DNA from: Pararhizobium_B sp963760965
GTDB lineage: Bacteria; Pseudomonadota; Alphaproteobacteria; Rhizobiales; Rhizobiaceae
Reading direction: 5' to 3'
NCBI GenBank assembly: GCA_963760965.1
Contig: CAVXEW010000007.1
Location: 310,001 to 374,000, forward strand
DNA: 64,000 nt
Shown: one piece after another, positions 49,004 through 57,745 of the stretch
Layout: every line of letters starts with the position of its first letter
How positions within the stretch are numbered: position 1 is the stretch's first letter
Made by a program: the position numbers and the translations under genes
The notes under the pieces: model-generated
The model's database searches: none
What the model was told of the DNA's origin: nothing
The model's input: only the letters and a program-made list of their open reading frames with translations

Positions 49004-49976
49004 CTATTTCTTCGCCAGCCCCCGGCTCTCCGCAACCGGCGTCAGCGCGTGCCCGTCCCGGAACCAGCTGGCGAGGTTGTCGACGACGAGATCCGCCATG
49101 GCGGTGCGCGTGTGCTCGGAAGCCGAGGCGACATGCGGCAGGAGGCAGGCATTCGGCAGGGACAGGAGCTCCTGCGGCACATTGGGCTCGTCCGGGAACA
49201 CGTCGAGGCCGGCGGCCGCGATCGTGCCGTCCTTCAGCGCCGCCGCCAGCGCGTCGCAATCCACTGTCGTGCCCCGGCCGACATTGACGACGACGCCGTC
49301 CGGACCGAGGGCGGCGAGCACCTTCGCGTCGACCGTCTTCTCCGTCGCGGCCCCGCCCGGCACGATGACGATCAGCGTATCGACCGTCTCGGCCAGCTTC
49401 TCCAGCGTCGGGGCATAGGCGTAGGAGACGTCGTCCCGCCTGTTGCGGGAATGATAGGCGATCTGGACACCGAAGCCCTCGAGCCTCCGGGCGATCGCCA
49501 TGCCGATCCGCCCCAGCCCGTAGATGCCCACCTTGCGCCCCCTGAGCGTGAGCTTCGTAAGCGGATAGTTGCCTTCTTTCGCCCAGCGGCCCTCCCTCAG
49601 GTGCCGCTTCCGCCCGCGGCAGCTCGCGCAGGGTGTTGAGCAGCAGGCCGATCGTCGTGTCGGCGACCTCGTCGGAAAGGACGTCGGGCGTGTTGGTCAC
49701 CACGATGCCGCGGCTCGCCGCGTGGGCGGCGTCGATGGCGTCGTAGCCGACGCCGAAGCTGGCGACGATCTCGAGCTTCGGAAGCGCGTCGATGAAGGCG
49801 GCGTCGATCCGGGTCGAGGCTGCGATGCCGCGCACGGTGCCGGCAAGCTCGGCGGTGATCAGTCCGGGGTCGGACCGGTCGATGGCGACCTCGTCGAACT
49901 CTTCCTGGACGCGCTCGCGGACATGGGGATGAATTCTTCCGGGAACCAGGACCCGGGGACGTTGGCTGGTGCTCAC
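49004..49976 (-). pseudogene. 2-hydroxyacid dehydrogenase (hydroxypyruvate/glyoxylate reductase type), one frameshift
   Basis: N-terminal frame: STSQRPRVLVPGRIHPHVRE, then IVASFGVGYDAIDAAHAASR and TNTPDVLSDEVADTTIGLLL. After a shift near 49601-49607 the second frame gives VGIYGLGRIGMAIARRLEGF (NAD Rossmann loop), GVVVNVGRGTTVD, LDVFPDEPNVP and HVASASEHTR, whose His is the catalytic one. Restoring one GC at GCGGCACC gives EAAHLREGRWAKEGNYPLTK, the expected link. GTG at 49976 is chosen, with AAGGA upstream. The enzyme would reduce glyoxylate, hydroxypyruvate or a similar 2-oxo acid. It lies 28 bases after the LacI gene, probably one transcript. Confidence 0.85.
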
Positions 49977-50004
49977 GATTGAAATCCTTGACAAGATTGC
50001 GTTT

Positions 50005-51022
50005 TCAGGCGCGGAGCGGCCCCGTCGACTGGCGGATGCGCATCTCCGGTTTAACGAGGTGCAGACCGTTTGGTTCGGACGATCCGTTCAGTTTGTCAAG
50101 GAGTGCGCGCGCCGCCGCCCGGCCGACGTCGGCCTGGCCGTTCCACACGGTCGTCAGCGCCGGCGTGGCGATGGACGCCTCCTCGAGGTCGTCGTAGCCG
50201 GTCACCGACACGTCGCGTCCGGGCACGAGGCCGGCGCGCGCGATGCCGTTCATCAGGCCGATGGCCACGAGGTCGTTCCAGCAGACGGCCGCCGTCGGCT
50301 TCTGCGGCATCGACAGGAAATTGACCGCCGCCTCGAAGCCGCCCTGCTTCGTTCGCGGACCCGGGAATCCTGAGGTCCGGATCGACCTCGATGCCCGCCT
50401 TCCTCAGAGCCTCCACATAGCCGCGATAGCGGTCGCGCCCGGTCGAGGTCTGGTCCGTGCCGCCGACCATGGCGATGGAGCGGTGGCCGAGCCCGATCAG
50501 GTGGTTCGTGGCAAGCGCGATGCCATGGGCATCGTCGCCGCGGAAGGTCGGGACGTCGACGTCGTCGACCGCGCGGGCCACGAGGATCGCCGGCATGCCG
50601 TTGTCCTCGGCTATCCGGATGTCTTCCGCCGGCGTGCCGATCGCCGGCGACATGATCACGCCGTCGCCGCCGAGCTGCAGCAGCGTCTCGATGAAGTTGC
50701 GCTGCTTCTCCACCAAATCGTAGTGGTTCGACAGGATGAAGGTTTGCCGGTTACGGTCGAGCTCGCTCTCGATCGCCCGCAGGATCTCGGCATAGAAGGG
50801 GTTCATGATGTCGTGCACGACGACCCCGATGATGCCCGACCGCGACGTCCTGAGGCTCGCCGCGCGGCGATTGTAGATGTAGCCGAGCGCGCGCGCCTTC
50901 TCCTTGATCTTCTCGCGCGTCGCATCGGCCACGAGCGGGCTGTCGCGCAACGCCAGCGACACCGTGGCAGTGGAGACGCCCAGCGTTTCGGCGATGGTCG
51001 ACAGCTTGACTTTCTGCGCCAC
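50005..51022 (-). pseudogene. LacI-family transcriptional regulator, one frameshift
   Basis: Start GTG 51022 with GAGGGAT upstream; a GTG seven codons earlier is weaker. The helix-turn-helix is KLSTIAETLGVSTATVSLAL followed by the hinge ATREKIKEKARALGYIYNRR. The periplasmic-binding-like domain has GVVVHDIMNPFYAEILRAIE and VGGTDQTSTGRDRYRGYVEA. After a shift near 50336-50345 the other frame continues with TAAVCWNDLVAIGLMNGIAR and VTGYDDLEEASIATPALTTV. Adding one GC at GGGCGGC restores a continuous protein. It probably controls the adjacent 2-hydroxyacid dehydrogenase in response to a sugar or hydroxyacid. Confidence 0.87.
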
Positions 51023-51071
51023 GATATCCCTCGAGCCTTGCACACCGCTCTCCGCCGAGCGGCTTAAAGAC

Positions 51072-51081
51072 TTTAATTAAA
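51072..51081. promoter_or_regulatory. Palindrome upstream of the lacI-type gene, possible operator
   Basis: Perfect 10-base palindrome TTTAATTAAA, 49 bases before the chosen GTG of the LacI regulator and just after the MarR stop on the same strand. It is one of the few A+T-rich spots here. It could be an autoregulatory operator or only part of the promoter. Confidence 0.3.
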
Positions 51082-51102
51082 CATTTGAAAGCCGCGTTGC
51101 AA

Positions 51103-51612
51103 TCATGCACCGGCATCCGCTTTGTCAGGGATATCCGCACCTTGTGGGGAATGCAGGTTCCGGTCGACCTTTCTCAACAGCTTTACCAGCGTCTTGACGT
51201 CCTTGCCGCTGAGGCCTTCCACCGCAAGCGTCTCGCTCGCTTCGACGGCGGCGCGGATCGCCTCGATGACGGCCCGCCCCTCCTCGGTGAGATGGACATG
51301 GGCCAGGCGGCCGTCGATCTCCGAGGCCGACTTGCGCACGAAGCCCTTCTCCGCGAGCCGGTTGATCGTCTTGGTTATCGTCGGGGCCCGCACGCCGAGC
51401 CGCGTGGCGATCTGCGAGGGCGTTTGACCGTCCTGCGTGTCGAGGGCCAGCATCAGCGCATCCTGCCCGGCGTACAGCCCGGACGCCGCCAGCTGACGCG
51501 CGAGAAGTCCGCGGGTCGAACGGGCGACCTGGTTGATGGCGCCGAACAGGTCGTCCTGCGCCTTCCTCGCCGACTTCTTCTTTCTCTCGCTCTTCTTGCC
51601 CTTCCCGGCCAT
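51103..51612 (-). CDS. MarR-family transcriptional regulator
   Basis: 169 residues. A Lys-rich N-terminal arm (GKGKKSERKKKSARKAQDDL) precedes the winged helix domain. The recognition region is TPSQIATRLGVRAPTITKTI, and the wing region is VRKSASEIDGRLAHVHLTEE. Dimeric DNA-binding regulator, usually relieved by small phenolic or acidic ligands. GAGGTGAC precedes the ATG at 51612. It is divergent from the creatininase-family gene and may control it. The basic N-terminal extension is longer than normal. Confidence 0.9.
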   Translation of the reverse strand: MAGKGKKSERKKKSARKAQDDLFGAINQVARSTRGLLARQLAASGLYAGQDALMLALDTQDGQTPSQIATRLGVRAPTITKTINRLAEKGFVRKSASEIDGRLAHVHLTEEGRAVIEAIRAAVEASETLAVEGLSGKDVKTLVKLLRKVDRNLHSPQGADIPDKADAGA

Positions 51613-51763
51613 GTCGTCACCTCGCATCTTCGGAAGCCCCGCCCTCGCAGCCGAAGACGCACGAGGGGGGCCGGCCGTGGTCCGCTCCCCCGAAGACACG
51701 CTTCGCGCGCTCATGATACACGAAGGCCAAAGGAACTCATACGATCCCGTGCAAGGACGGAAG

Positions 51764-52537
51764 ATGACCGTGCCCGACCAAGAGACCATCGCGATCCTGC
51801 CGCTCGGGGCGTACGAGCAGCACGGCCCGCACCTTCCCATGGAGACCGACGCGATCATCGCCGGAGCGCTCGCCGTCCGGCTTGCCGCGGCCGTGGAAGG
51901 CCGGCTTCCCGTCGAACTGCTTCCCGTCGAACCGGTCGGCTATTCTCCGGAGCACCTGGACTTCCCCGGCTCCCGCTCGCTGCGCTACGACGAGGCGGTC
52001 GAACGATGGCTCGGGATCGCCGGAGCGGTCCGGCGCCGTGGCATCCGCAAGCTGGTCATGCTGAACGCCCACGGCGGAAACTCGCCGCTGACGACGATCG
52101 TCGCCACGGAAGCGCGGGTGCGCTTCTCGATGCTCGCCGTCGCCACGAGCTGGACGCGGTTCGGCGTGCCCGAGGGCCTGATCGAACCCGGCGACAAGGC
52201 CATCGACATCCATGCCGGCGCGATCGAGACGTCGGTCATGCTGGCGCTGGCACCCGGACGTGTCGCCATGGATCGCGCACGGGACTTTCCCTCCTTCCAG
52301 CGCGAACTGATCGGCGCGAACCGCCACCTCAGGGCCTACGGCCCGCACGCTTTCGGCTGGAAGATGCGGGACCTCAATCCCGACGGCGCCGCGGGAAACG
52401 CCGCCGCGGCGACGGCCGCCCTGGGCGAGCGGATCGTCGCCCACGCCCTCGCGGGGCTCGTCGAACTCCTCGGTGAGGTCCATCGCTTCGACCTCGCGCA
52501 TCTCGACAGGGCCGACGAGGCCCGCCCGCCGGCCTGA
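51764..52537 (+). CDS. Creatininase-family amidohydrolase
   Basis: 257 residues. Metal ligands of the family are visible: E18 and H20 in GAYEQHGPHLPMETDA with D29, the His in LNAHGGNSPL, and the Glu in HAGAIETSVML. The fold binds two divalent metals and opens cyclic amides such as creatinine; relatives act in riboflavin or mycofactocin pathways, so the substrate is open. ATG 51764 is chosen because AAGGACGG precedes it; ATG 51713 in the same frame is possible. It is divergent from MarR. Proximity to the sarcosine oxidase operon (about 25 kb away) does not by itself prove creatinine use. Confidence 0.82.
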   Translation: MTVPDQETIAILPLGAYEQHGPHLPMETDAIIAGALAVRLAAAVEGRLPVELLPVEPVGYSPEHLDFPGSRSLRYDEAVERWLGIAGAVRRRGIRKLVMLNAHGGNSPLTTIVATEARVRFSMLAVATSWTRFGVPEGLIEPGDKAIDIHAGAIETSVMLALAPGRVAMDRARDFPSFQRELIGANRHLRAYGPHAFGWKMRDLNPDGAAGNAAAATAALGERIVAHALAGLVELLGEVHRFDLAHLDRADEARPPA

Positions 52538-52682
52538 AGTGCTCTCGCCCGGCTTCGGTCCGCAGCAAGGCGGCGGCATCGCGGTGGCATGAACGGCGGG
52601 GATGGCCTATATCAACGCCGAAACCGAACGGCCGCCCCGGCGCGGCCGGCATGAAACGGCAGCACGAAACGGAAAGCCAATC

Positions 52683-53789
52683 ATGAGCGACACAGTTCTG
52701 GAGGCCGGGGCGACCACGATCCCCGTCACCGTCCTGACCGGATATCTCGGTTCGGGCAAGACCACGCTTCTCAACCGCATCCTCACGGAAAGCCACGGCA
52801 AGCGCTACGCCGTCATCGTCAACGAGTTCGGCGAGATCGGCATCGACAACGACCTGATCGTGGAATCCGACGAGGAAATCTACGAGATGAACAACGGCTG
52901 CGTCTGCTGCACGGTGCGCGGCGACCTCGTTCGCGTCGTCGAGGGCCTTATGCGCCGACCGGGCCGCTTCGACGCGATCGTCGTCGAGACGACGGGGCTC
53001 GCCGATCCCGCGCCCGTCGCCCAGACATTCTTCATGGACGACGACGTGCGTGCCCGCACCCGTCTCGACGCCGTCGTGGCCCTGGTGGACGCGAAGCACC
53101 TGCCCCTCAGGCTTCAGGACACGCGCGAGGCGGAGGACCAGATCGCCTTCGCCGACGTCGTGCTGCTGAACAAGACGGACCTCGTCACGCCGGAGGAACT
53201 GGCCCGCGTCGAGGCCACCGTGCGGGCGATCAATCCCTCGGCCCGCATCCACCGCACGGAGCGCGCCGGCATAGACCTCTCGGAAGTCCTCGATCGCGGC
53301 GCCTTCGACCTGAAGCGCGCGCTGGACAACGATCCGCACTTCCTCGACCACGAGGACCCCGACCACGTCTGCGGTCCCGACTGCGATCATCACCACGATC
53401 ATCACGGGCACGATCATCACGGCCACGACCATCACGGCCATCACCACGACCATCACCACGACCATCACCACGGCGAGGTCTCGCCGATACACGACACCAC
53501 GGTCCAGTCGATCTCGCTCAGGGCCGGCCCGCTCGACCCGCAGAAATTCTTCCCCTGGATCCAGAAGACGACGCAACTGGACGGCCCGAACATCCTGCGC
53601 CTGAAGGGCATCGTCGCCTTTGCCGGCGATGACGACCGCTACGTCGTCCAGGGCGTTCACATGATCATCGAGGGCGACCACCAGCGCCCGTGGAAGGACG
53701 CAGAGCCGCGCGAGAGCCGCATCGTCTTCATCGGCCGCGACCTCGACCGGGAGAAGCTGGAACGCACCTTCAAGGCCTGCGAGGCCTAG
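52683..53789 (+). CDS. CobW/COG0523-family zinc-type GTPase with His-rich loop
   Basis: 368 residues. The P-loop GYLGSGKTT is at about residues 20-28. The metal site CVCC (C73, C75, C76) sits in NNGCVCCTVRGD, and the guanine motif NKTD is near 167. The C-terminal CobW domain follows the His/Asp-rich insert of residues 236-263. Such proteins act as metallochaperones that deliver zinc to client enzymes using GTP. ATG at 52683 is chosen, with GGAAAG before it; an upstream frame extension lacks similarity. The WD40 gene follows 8 bases later, a common pair in alphaproteobacteria. No clear Zur box was seen. Confidence 0.92.
   Translation: MSDTVLEAGATTIPVTVLTGYLGSGKTTLLNRILTESHGKRYAVIVNEFGEIGIDNDLIVESDEEIYEMNNGCVCCTVRGDLVRVVEGLMRRPGRFDAIVVETTGLADPAPVAQTFFMDDDVRARTRLDAVVALVDAKHLPLRLQDTREAEDQIAFADVVLLNKTDLVTPEELARVEATVRAINPSARIHRTERAGIDLSEVLDRGAFDLKRALDNDPHFLDHEDPDHVCGPDCDHHHDHHGHDHHGHDHHGHHHDHHHDHHHGEVSPIHDTTVQSISLRAGPLDPQKFFPWIQKTTQLDGPNILRLKGIVAFAGDDDRYVVQGVHMIIEGDHQRPWKDAEPRESRIVFIGRDLDREKLERTFKACEA
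53388..53471 (+). repeat. Low-complexity CAC/CAT/GAC tract encoding a His-rich metal-binding loop
   Basis: 28 codons, almost all His or Asp with three Gly, in repeated HHDHHGHD-like units inside the CobW-type GTPase. The repetition is visible at DNA level (CATCACGGCCACGAC units), so length variation between strains is likely. The loop is expected to bind several zinc ions. Confidence 0.85.
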
Positions 53790-53797
53790 TTCGCGCG

Positions 53798-54787
53798 ATG
53801 CCGACCGTTGCCCCCCTCGACCTCGACGGCCACTGCGTCGCGGCCGCATTCCTCGGCGAGACGCCGGTCTTCGCGCTCGCGGACGGCACGGTCCACTTGC
53901 TGTCCGGCGGCCACCGGGTCGCGGAGGCGAACGACGGGCTCCTCGCCGCGACCGTCGACCGGGCGGGCTCGGCACTCCTGTGCGGCGGCGAGGACGGCCG
54001 CCTCACCCGTGTCGACGCGCAGGGCACGGTCGCAGAACTCGCCTCCGCCGGCCGCAGGTGGATACCGGCGATCGCCGCTGGCCCCAGGGGCGCCGCAGGC
54101 TACGCCACCGGCCGGACCGCCCATGTCCGTCTCGACGACGGCACCATGAAGGAATTCGCCGAGGCCCGGACGGTCGAGGGCCTCGCCTTCGCGCCGAAGG
54201 GCCTGCGAATTGCGCTCGCCCGTTACAACGGCGTCGCACTGCACTGGATTTCCACGAACGCGCCGCCCGTCGAGCTTGAGTGGAAGGGTGCCCATACCGG
54301 GGTCACCTTTTCGCCGGACGGGCGCTTCGTGGTGTCCACCATGCAGGAAAACGCCCTGCACGGCTGGAAGCTCGAGGGCAAGCCGGGCGCCGAGAACCGG
54401 CACATGCGCATGTCCGGATACCCTGCGAAGGTGAAGTCGCTCTCATGGTCGGCGAAAGGCAGGTGGCTCGCCTCCTCCGGAGCGCCGGCGGCGATCCTCT
54501 GGCCCTTCCAGGGCAAGGACGGGCCGATGGGCAAGGCCCCGCTCGAGCTCGGCACCCGCGGCAACCAGACCGTAACGGCGGTCGCCTGCCATCCCGGCGA
54601 GGACGTCGTCGCGATCGGCTACGGCGACGGCATGGTCCTCGCCGCCCGCTTCGCCGACGCGAAGGAAGTCCTCCTGCGCCGGCCGGGAAAGGGCGCGATC
54701 TCCTCGATGGCATGGAGCGGCGACGGCCGCCGCCTCGCCTTCGGCTCGGAAGCCGGCGACTGCGGCGTGGTCGACCTCGCCGGATAG
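53798..54787 (+). CDS. WD40-repeat protein paired with the zinc GTPase
   Basis: 329 residues predicted to form one beta-propeller. Recognisable blades include GVTFSPDGRFVVSTMQENAL, SLSWSAKGRWLASSGAPAAI and MAWSGDGRRLAFGSEAGDCG. There is no signal peptide or enzymatic motif. It starts eight bases after the CobW-type gene. It may act as a scaffold for that GTPase or its client; this is context inference only. Confidence 0.85.
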   Translation: MPTVAPLDLDGHCVAAAFLGETPVFALADGTVHLLSGGHRVAEANDGLLAATVDRAGSALLCGGEDGRLTRVDAQGTVAELASAGRRWIPAIAAGPRGAAGYATGRTAHVRLDDGTMKEFAEARTVEGLAFAPKGLRIALARYNGVALHWISTNAPPVELEWKGAHTGVTFSPDGRFVVSTMQENALHGWKLEGKPGAENRHMRMSGYPAKVKSLSWSAKGRWLASSGAPAAILWPFQGKDGPMGKAPLELGTRGNQTVTAVACHPGEDVVAIGYGDGMVLAARFADAKEVLLRRPGKGAISSMAWSGDGRRLAFGSEAGDCGVVDLAG

Positions 54788-54921
54788 GAAAGGCGGCAGC
54801 GAGACAGAAGCCGTCAAAGCCTCGTCGTCATCGGCCGGTCTGGACGCCGCCCCGGGACGGGCTGGCGTCGGGCGGCACCGTCCCCCGACCGCCCTCTGCC
54901 TGCAGGTACCGGCCGGGATCG

Positions 54922-55452
54922 TCAGCGGAGATATTGCAGGACAAGGTCCGCCCGTTCACGGACTCCGATCCTCGGCAAGATGACCGGTTCGTAGTCGAGC
55001 TCGATATAGGCGGCCAGCAGGCGGTCATACTCGGCGATCGCATCCGCCAGATCGTGCTGCCGGTCTCCGTCGGTCCGGTAAATCTCCGCCCATGGCGGCG
55101 TCAGGAAGACCTGCCGATGGTAGCGACCATGCAGGGCAAGGACGTCCGAAGCTGCCTGCCCCGTCGCATGCTGGAGCGCGACGGCGGCATCCACGAGGCC
55201 GCGGTCGAAGAAGACCCGGCCCGTTTCGCGTGCCATGCGCCTCCGGTCAGCGGCGGCGACCTCGATGGCCTTGCGCGCGAAAGCGGCAAGATCAATCCAG
55301 GGGAGCGCTCCTCCATCGCCACGTCGCTCCTCTTCCACGATACGGCGACCGGGTTCCGATACGACGGCGAAACCTCTGCGTTCCAACTCCGTGAGCAGGG
55401 TGGACTTTCCGCCGCCTGAGCAGCCCGAAAGCACGACATGTCGAGCGTCCAT
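54922..55452 (-). CDS. Small P-loop ATPase (AAA_28-like, NadR-like kinase fold)
   Basis: 176 residues. Walker A is VVLSGCSGGGKSTLL near residues 6-20. Glu and Asp residues in FAVVSEPGRRIVEEE and VFFDRGLVDAAVAL match the AAA_28 family, related to NadR and nucleoside kinases. The final part has the pattern DLADAIAEYDRLLAAYIELD. The substrate is unknown. ATG at 55452 follows GAGGGAC. It stands alone, convergent with the WD40 gene. Confidence 0.8.
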   Translation of the reverse strand: MDARHVVLSGCSGGGKSTLLTELERRGFAVVSEPGRRIVEEERRGDGGALPWIDLAAFARKAIEVAAADRRRMARETGRVFFDRGLVDAAVALQHATGQAASDVLALHGRYHRQVFLTPPWAEIYRTDGDRQHDLADAIAEYDRLLAAYIELDYEPVILPRIGVRERADLVLQYLR

Positions 55453-55769
55453 TGTCCCTCGGTCTCTGGTTGCGGGAAGAACTTATGTCAGCCCGCGACG
55501 GCTCGGAAGGGAAAGCAAGAGGCTATCGCGGACCTCGCCATTCGAGCAACGGGCCTGCCGGCAGTGGCGAGGAGCGACGCCGTCCGGCCGCGCCGCCTCC
55601 GTATGAAGATCGAGATCGAGGTCTCAACGCGCGCCGGAGCCGGAAAGAACGGCCTTTTCATTAAATTACAAACAACTGAATTAACCGGGCTGGCACGAAG
55701 GTCTGCTAGACGTTCTTCATGGCCCGCCATGATGTGTGGAGGCCGGCCAGGGGACAGGGTTTATCGCGG
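55453..55769. other. Divergent gap between the P-loop ATPase and the GGDEF-like gene
   Basis: 317 bases without a convincing gene. The right half contains an A+T-rich patch, TTTTCATTAAATTACAAAC (about 55658-55680), the probable promoter area for the rightward GGDEF-like gene. No strong palindrome was seen. Confidence 0.5.
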
Positions 55770-56831
55770 ATGAACACACAGCGAAACACGGGCACGATGA
55801 GCATCCTCTACAAGGTCGCCGGTGCCATGCACCAGATGGGCATTTCCGGCCTGCCGAGAAACTACGAGCTCGTCTACGAGGCGATGTCCGGCACGCGTCC
55901 GGAACTGACGCGCGACTTCCTCGCACTCGGCGACGACCGCTCGCAGTCCGCGCTCGACGAACTCGGCCGGAAATACCTGCCGCACCACCACGAGCAGGAC
56001 GTGCTGAACAGCTCCTCCTCCACGGTGCGCGAGGAGCTCGAGAGCTTCATGCGGCTCGTCCGCCACGAGACGTCGTCGCTCAGATATTTCGGCAGCCTGC
56101 TCGACGAGACGACGAAGCGCCTGAAGAGCGGTCCAGTGGAGCGGCCCTCCGTCGTCGACGACGCCGTCCGCACGATTGCCGCCGCCACGGCGCAGAAGAT
56201 CAGCGAAGGCCAGGAAATGGCCGACGAGGCGGCCCAGCAGTCCTCGCGCCTGGAAAAGGTCGCCGGCGACCTGCAGGCTTTCGAACAGCGCAAGTACATC
56301 GACACGCTGACGGGACTGGCCAACCGGCGCGCCTTCAACCGCAAGCTCATCGAACTCTACGAAAGCGAGGAGCCGGCGCTCACCGGCATCGCCATCTGCG
56401 ACATGGACAACTTCTCGGCCATCAACCAGCGCCACAACACGTCGATCGGCGACAAGTTCATCCGCCACGTCGCGCGCATCGTCGAGCGCCACGTCGACGG
56501 ATCGTTCATGGCGGCGCGCACCGGCGGCGGCCAGTTCGGCTTCATCTTCGACCACACGGATGCCGGCGGCATCTTCCGCCTTTGCGAACAGATCCGGGTC
56601 GCCGTAGCCATGACGCCGCTCGTCAACGCGCTCAACAACGTCTCGCTCGGCCACACCACGCTGTCCTTCGGCATCTGCATGCAGGAAGACGGCACCGACG
56701 CCTCCGGCATCGTCGAGAATGCGATGAAGGCCATGCGCGCCGCCAAGTCGGCCGGCAGGAACCGAACCGAGGTTTACGCGCCCGTCGCAAGCCCACGCAA
56801 GAACAACGACTGGATGCTCTACAAGGTCTGA
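55770..56831 (+). CDS. Degenerate GGDEF-domain protein
   Basis: 353 residues. The N-terminal helical region (about 10-190) with a coiled stretch near 140-185 precedes a GGDEF domain starting at DTLTGLANRRAFNRKLIELY. The active-site loop reads TGGGQFGF (G252-G253-G254-Q255-F256) where GGDEF is required. The Asp and Glu that bind metal are both replaced, so cyclase activity is unlikely. The inhibitory RxxD site is also not evident. It probably acts as a c-di-GMP or GTP sensor or as a structural domain. ATG 55770 gives MNTQRNTG; ATG 55797 is an alternative. Confidence 0.88.
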   Translation: MNTQRNTGTMSILYKVAGAMHQMGISGLPRNYELVYEAMSGTRPELTRDFLALGDDRSQSALDELGRKYLPHHHEQDVLNSSSSTVREELESFMRLVRHETSSLRYFGSLLDETTKRLKSGPVERPSVVDDAVRTIAAATAQKISEGQEMADEAAQQSSRLEKVAGDLQAFEQRKYIDTLTGLANRRAFNRKLIELYESEEPALTGIAICDMDNFSAINQRHNTSIGDKFIRHVARIVERHVDGSFMAARTGGGQFGFIFDHTDAGGIFRLCEQIRVAVAMTPLVNALNNVSLGHTTLSFGICMQEDGTDASGIVENAMKAMRAAKSAGRNRTEVYAPVASPRKNNDWMLYKV

Positions 56832-57052
56832 GCGAAGCCGTATCCACCGAAGTGTCGGCGATCAGGTCGAAGCCGCCTTTGCCAGGCTATCGCTCAAAGC
56901 CGAGACGATCGCCTCGCCATCGACAGCGGCATCGCGCACGACGTCCACCTCACCTCGTGCCGCGACCGCACCGGAAAATCGTTCAAACGCCGATGTTTTC
57001 ACGCGCAAGATCTTGTCGAAGAACCTTGATCCCGGCCCCCCGGATAGAAAAC

Positions 57053-57640
57053 TCAGGCGGCAAGCGCCGCGCGATCGTCAGCGCTGCGGCGGCCGGTCGG
57101 CACGAGCACGCCGGCGGCGCCGGCGAGCGTTCCCGCGACGAGTTCCAATGCCAGAAAGCGGCCGCGCTCGAAGGGTCCCGGCATCGTCAGGGTGCCGGTC
57201 GGATCCGCCGAGAAGCCGAAGCGCTGGTAATAGGGCGCATCGCCCACGAGCAGGATGGCGCCATGCCCGAGCCGGCATGCCTCGGCGATCGCATGCCGCA
57301 TCAGCGCCGAACCCGCGCCGCACCCTTTCCGGGACTGGTCGACGGCGAGGGGACCGAGCAGCAGCGCCGGCACCGGGCGACCTTCGCCGTCTATGCCGGC
57401 CGCGACGTTCCAGAGGCGCACCGTTCCGACGACCGTCCCCTCCCCGTCGCGCGCGACGAAGGCGAGCCCCTCGGCGGGAACATGGCCACGGCGCAGGCTC
57501 TCGGACGACTTGGTGCGGCGCGCAGGGCCCATGACCCGGTCGAGCAGCGCCTCCCGGGCGGCAATGTCGGCGGCGGTTTCGGCGTCGATCCGGAGGCCGG
57601 ACGCCCCGGCCCTGGCTGCGATTTCGAGAAGAGCGGCCAT
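57053..57640 (-). CDS. GNAT-family N-acetyltransferase
   Basis: 195 residues. The acetyl-CoA loop is KGCGAGSALMRHAIAEACRL (about 104-123) with VAVDQ-like LLLGPLAVDQSRKG before it, and the late motif YYQRFGFSADP is typical of the family subgroup annotated as predicted N-acetyltransferases. The acceptor is unknown. ATG 57640 is used. It lies 105 bases downstream of the decarboxylase on the same strand, a neighbour order I recall from rhizobia. Confidence 0.85.
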   Translation of the reverse strand: MAALLEIAARAGASGLRIDAETAADIAAREALLDRVMGPARRTKSSESLRRGHVPAEGLAFVARDGEGTVVGTVRLWNVAAGIDGEGRPVPALLLGPLAVDQSRKGCGAGSALMRHAIAEACRLGHGAILLVGDAPYYQRFGFSADPTGTLTMPGPFERGRFLALELVAGTLAGAAGVLVPTGRRSADDRAALAA

Positions 57641-57745
57641 CGGCCTGGTCCTTCACGTCAAAAATGGTGGAGTCCGGGTGTCGGGGCGCGGGGAAAAGGC
57701 CCGCGCCGCCTTTGTGTGCGACCTCTCCCGCCATGCGGCGGACGG

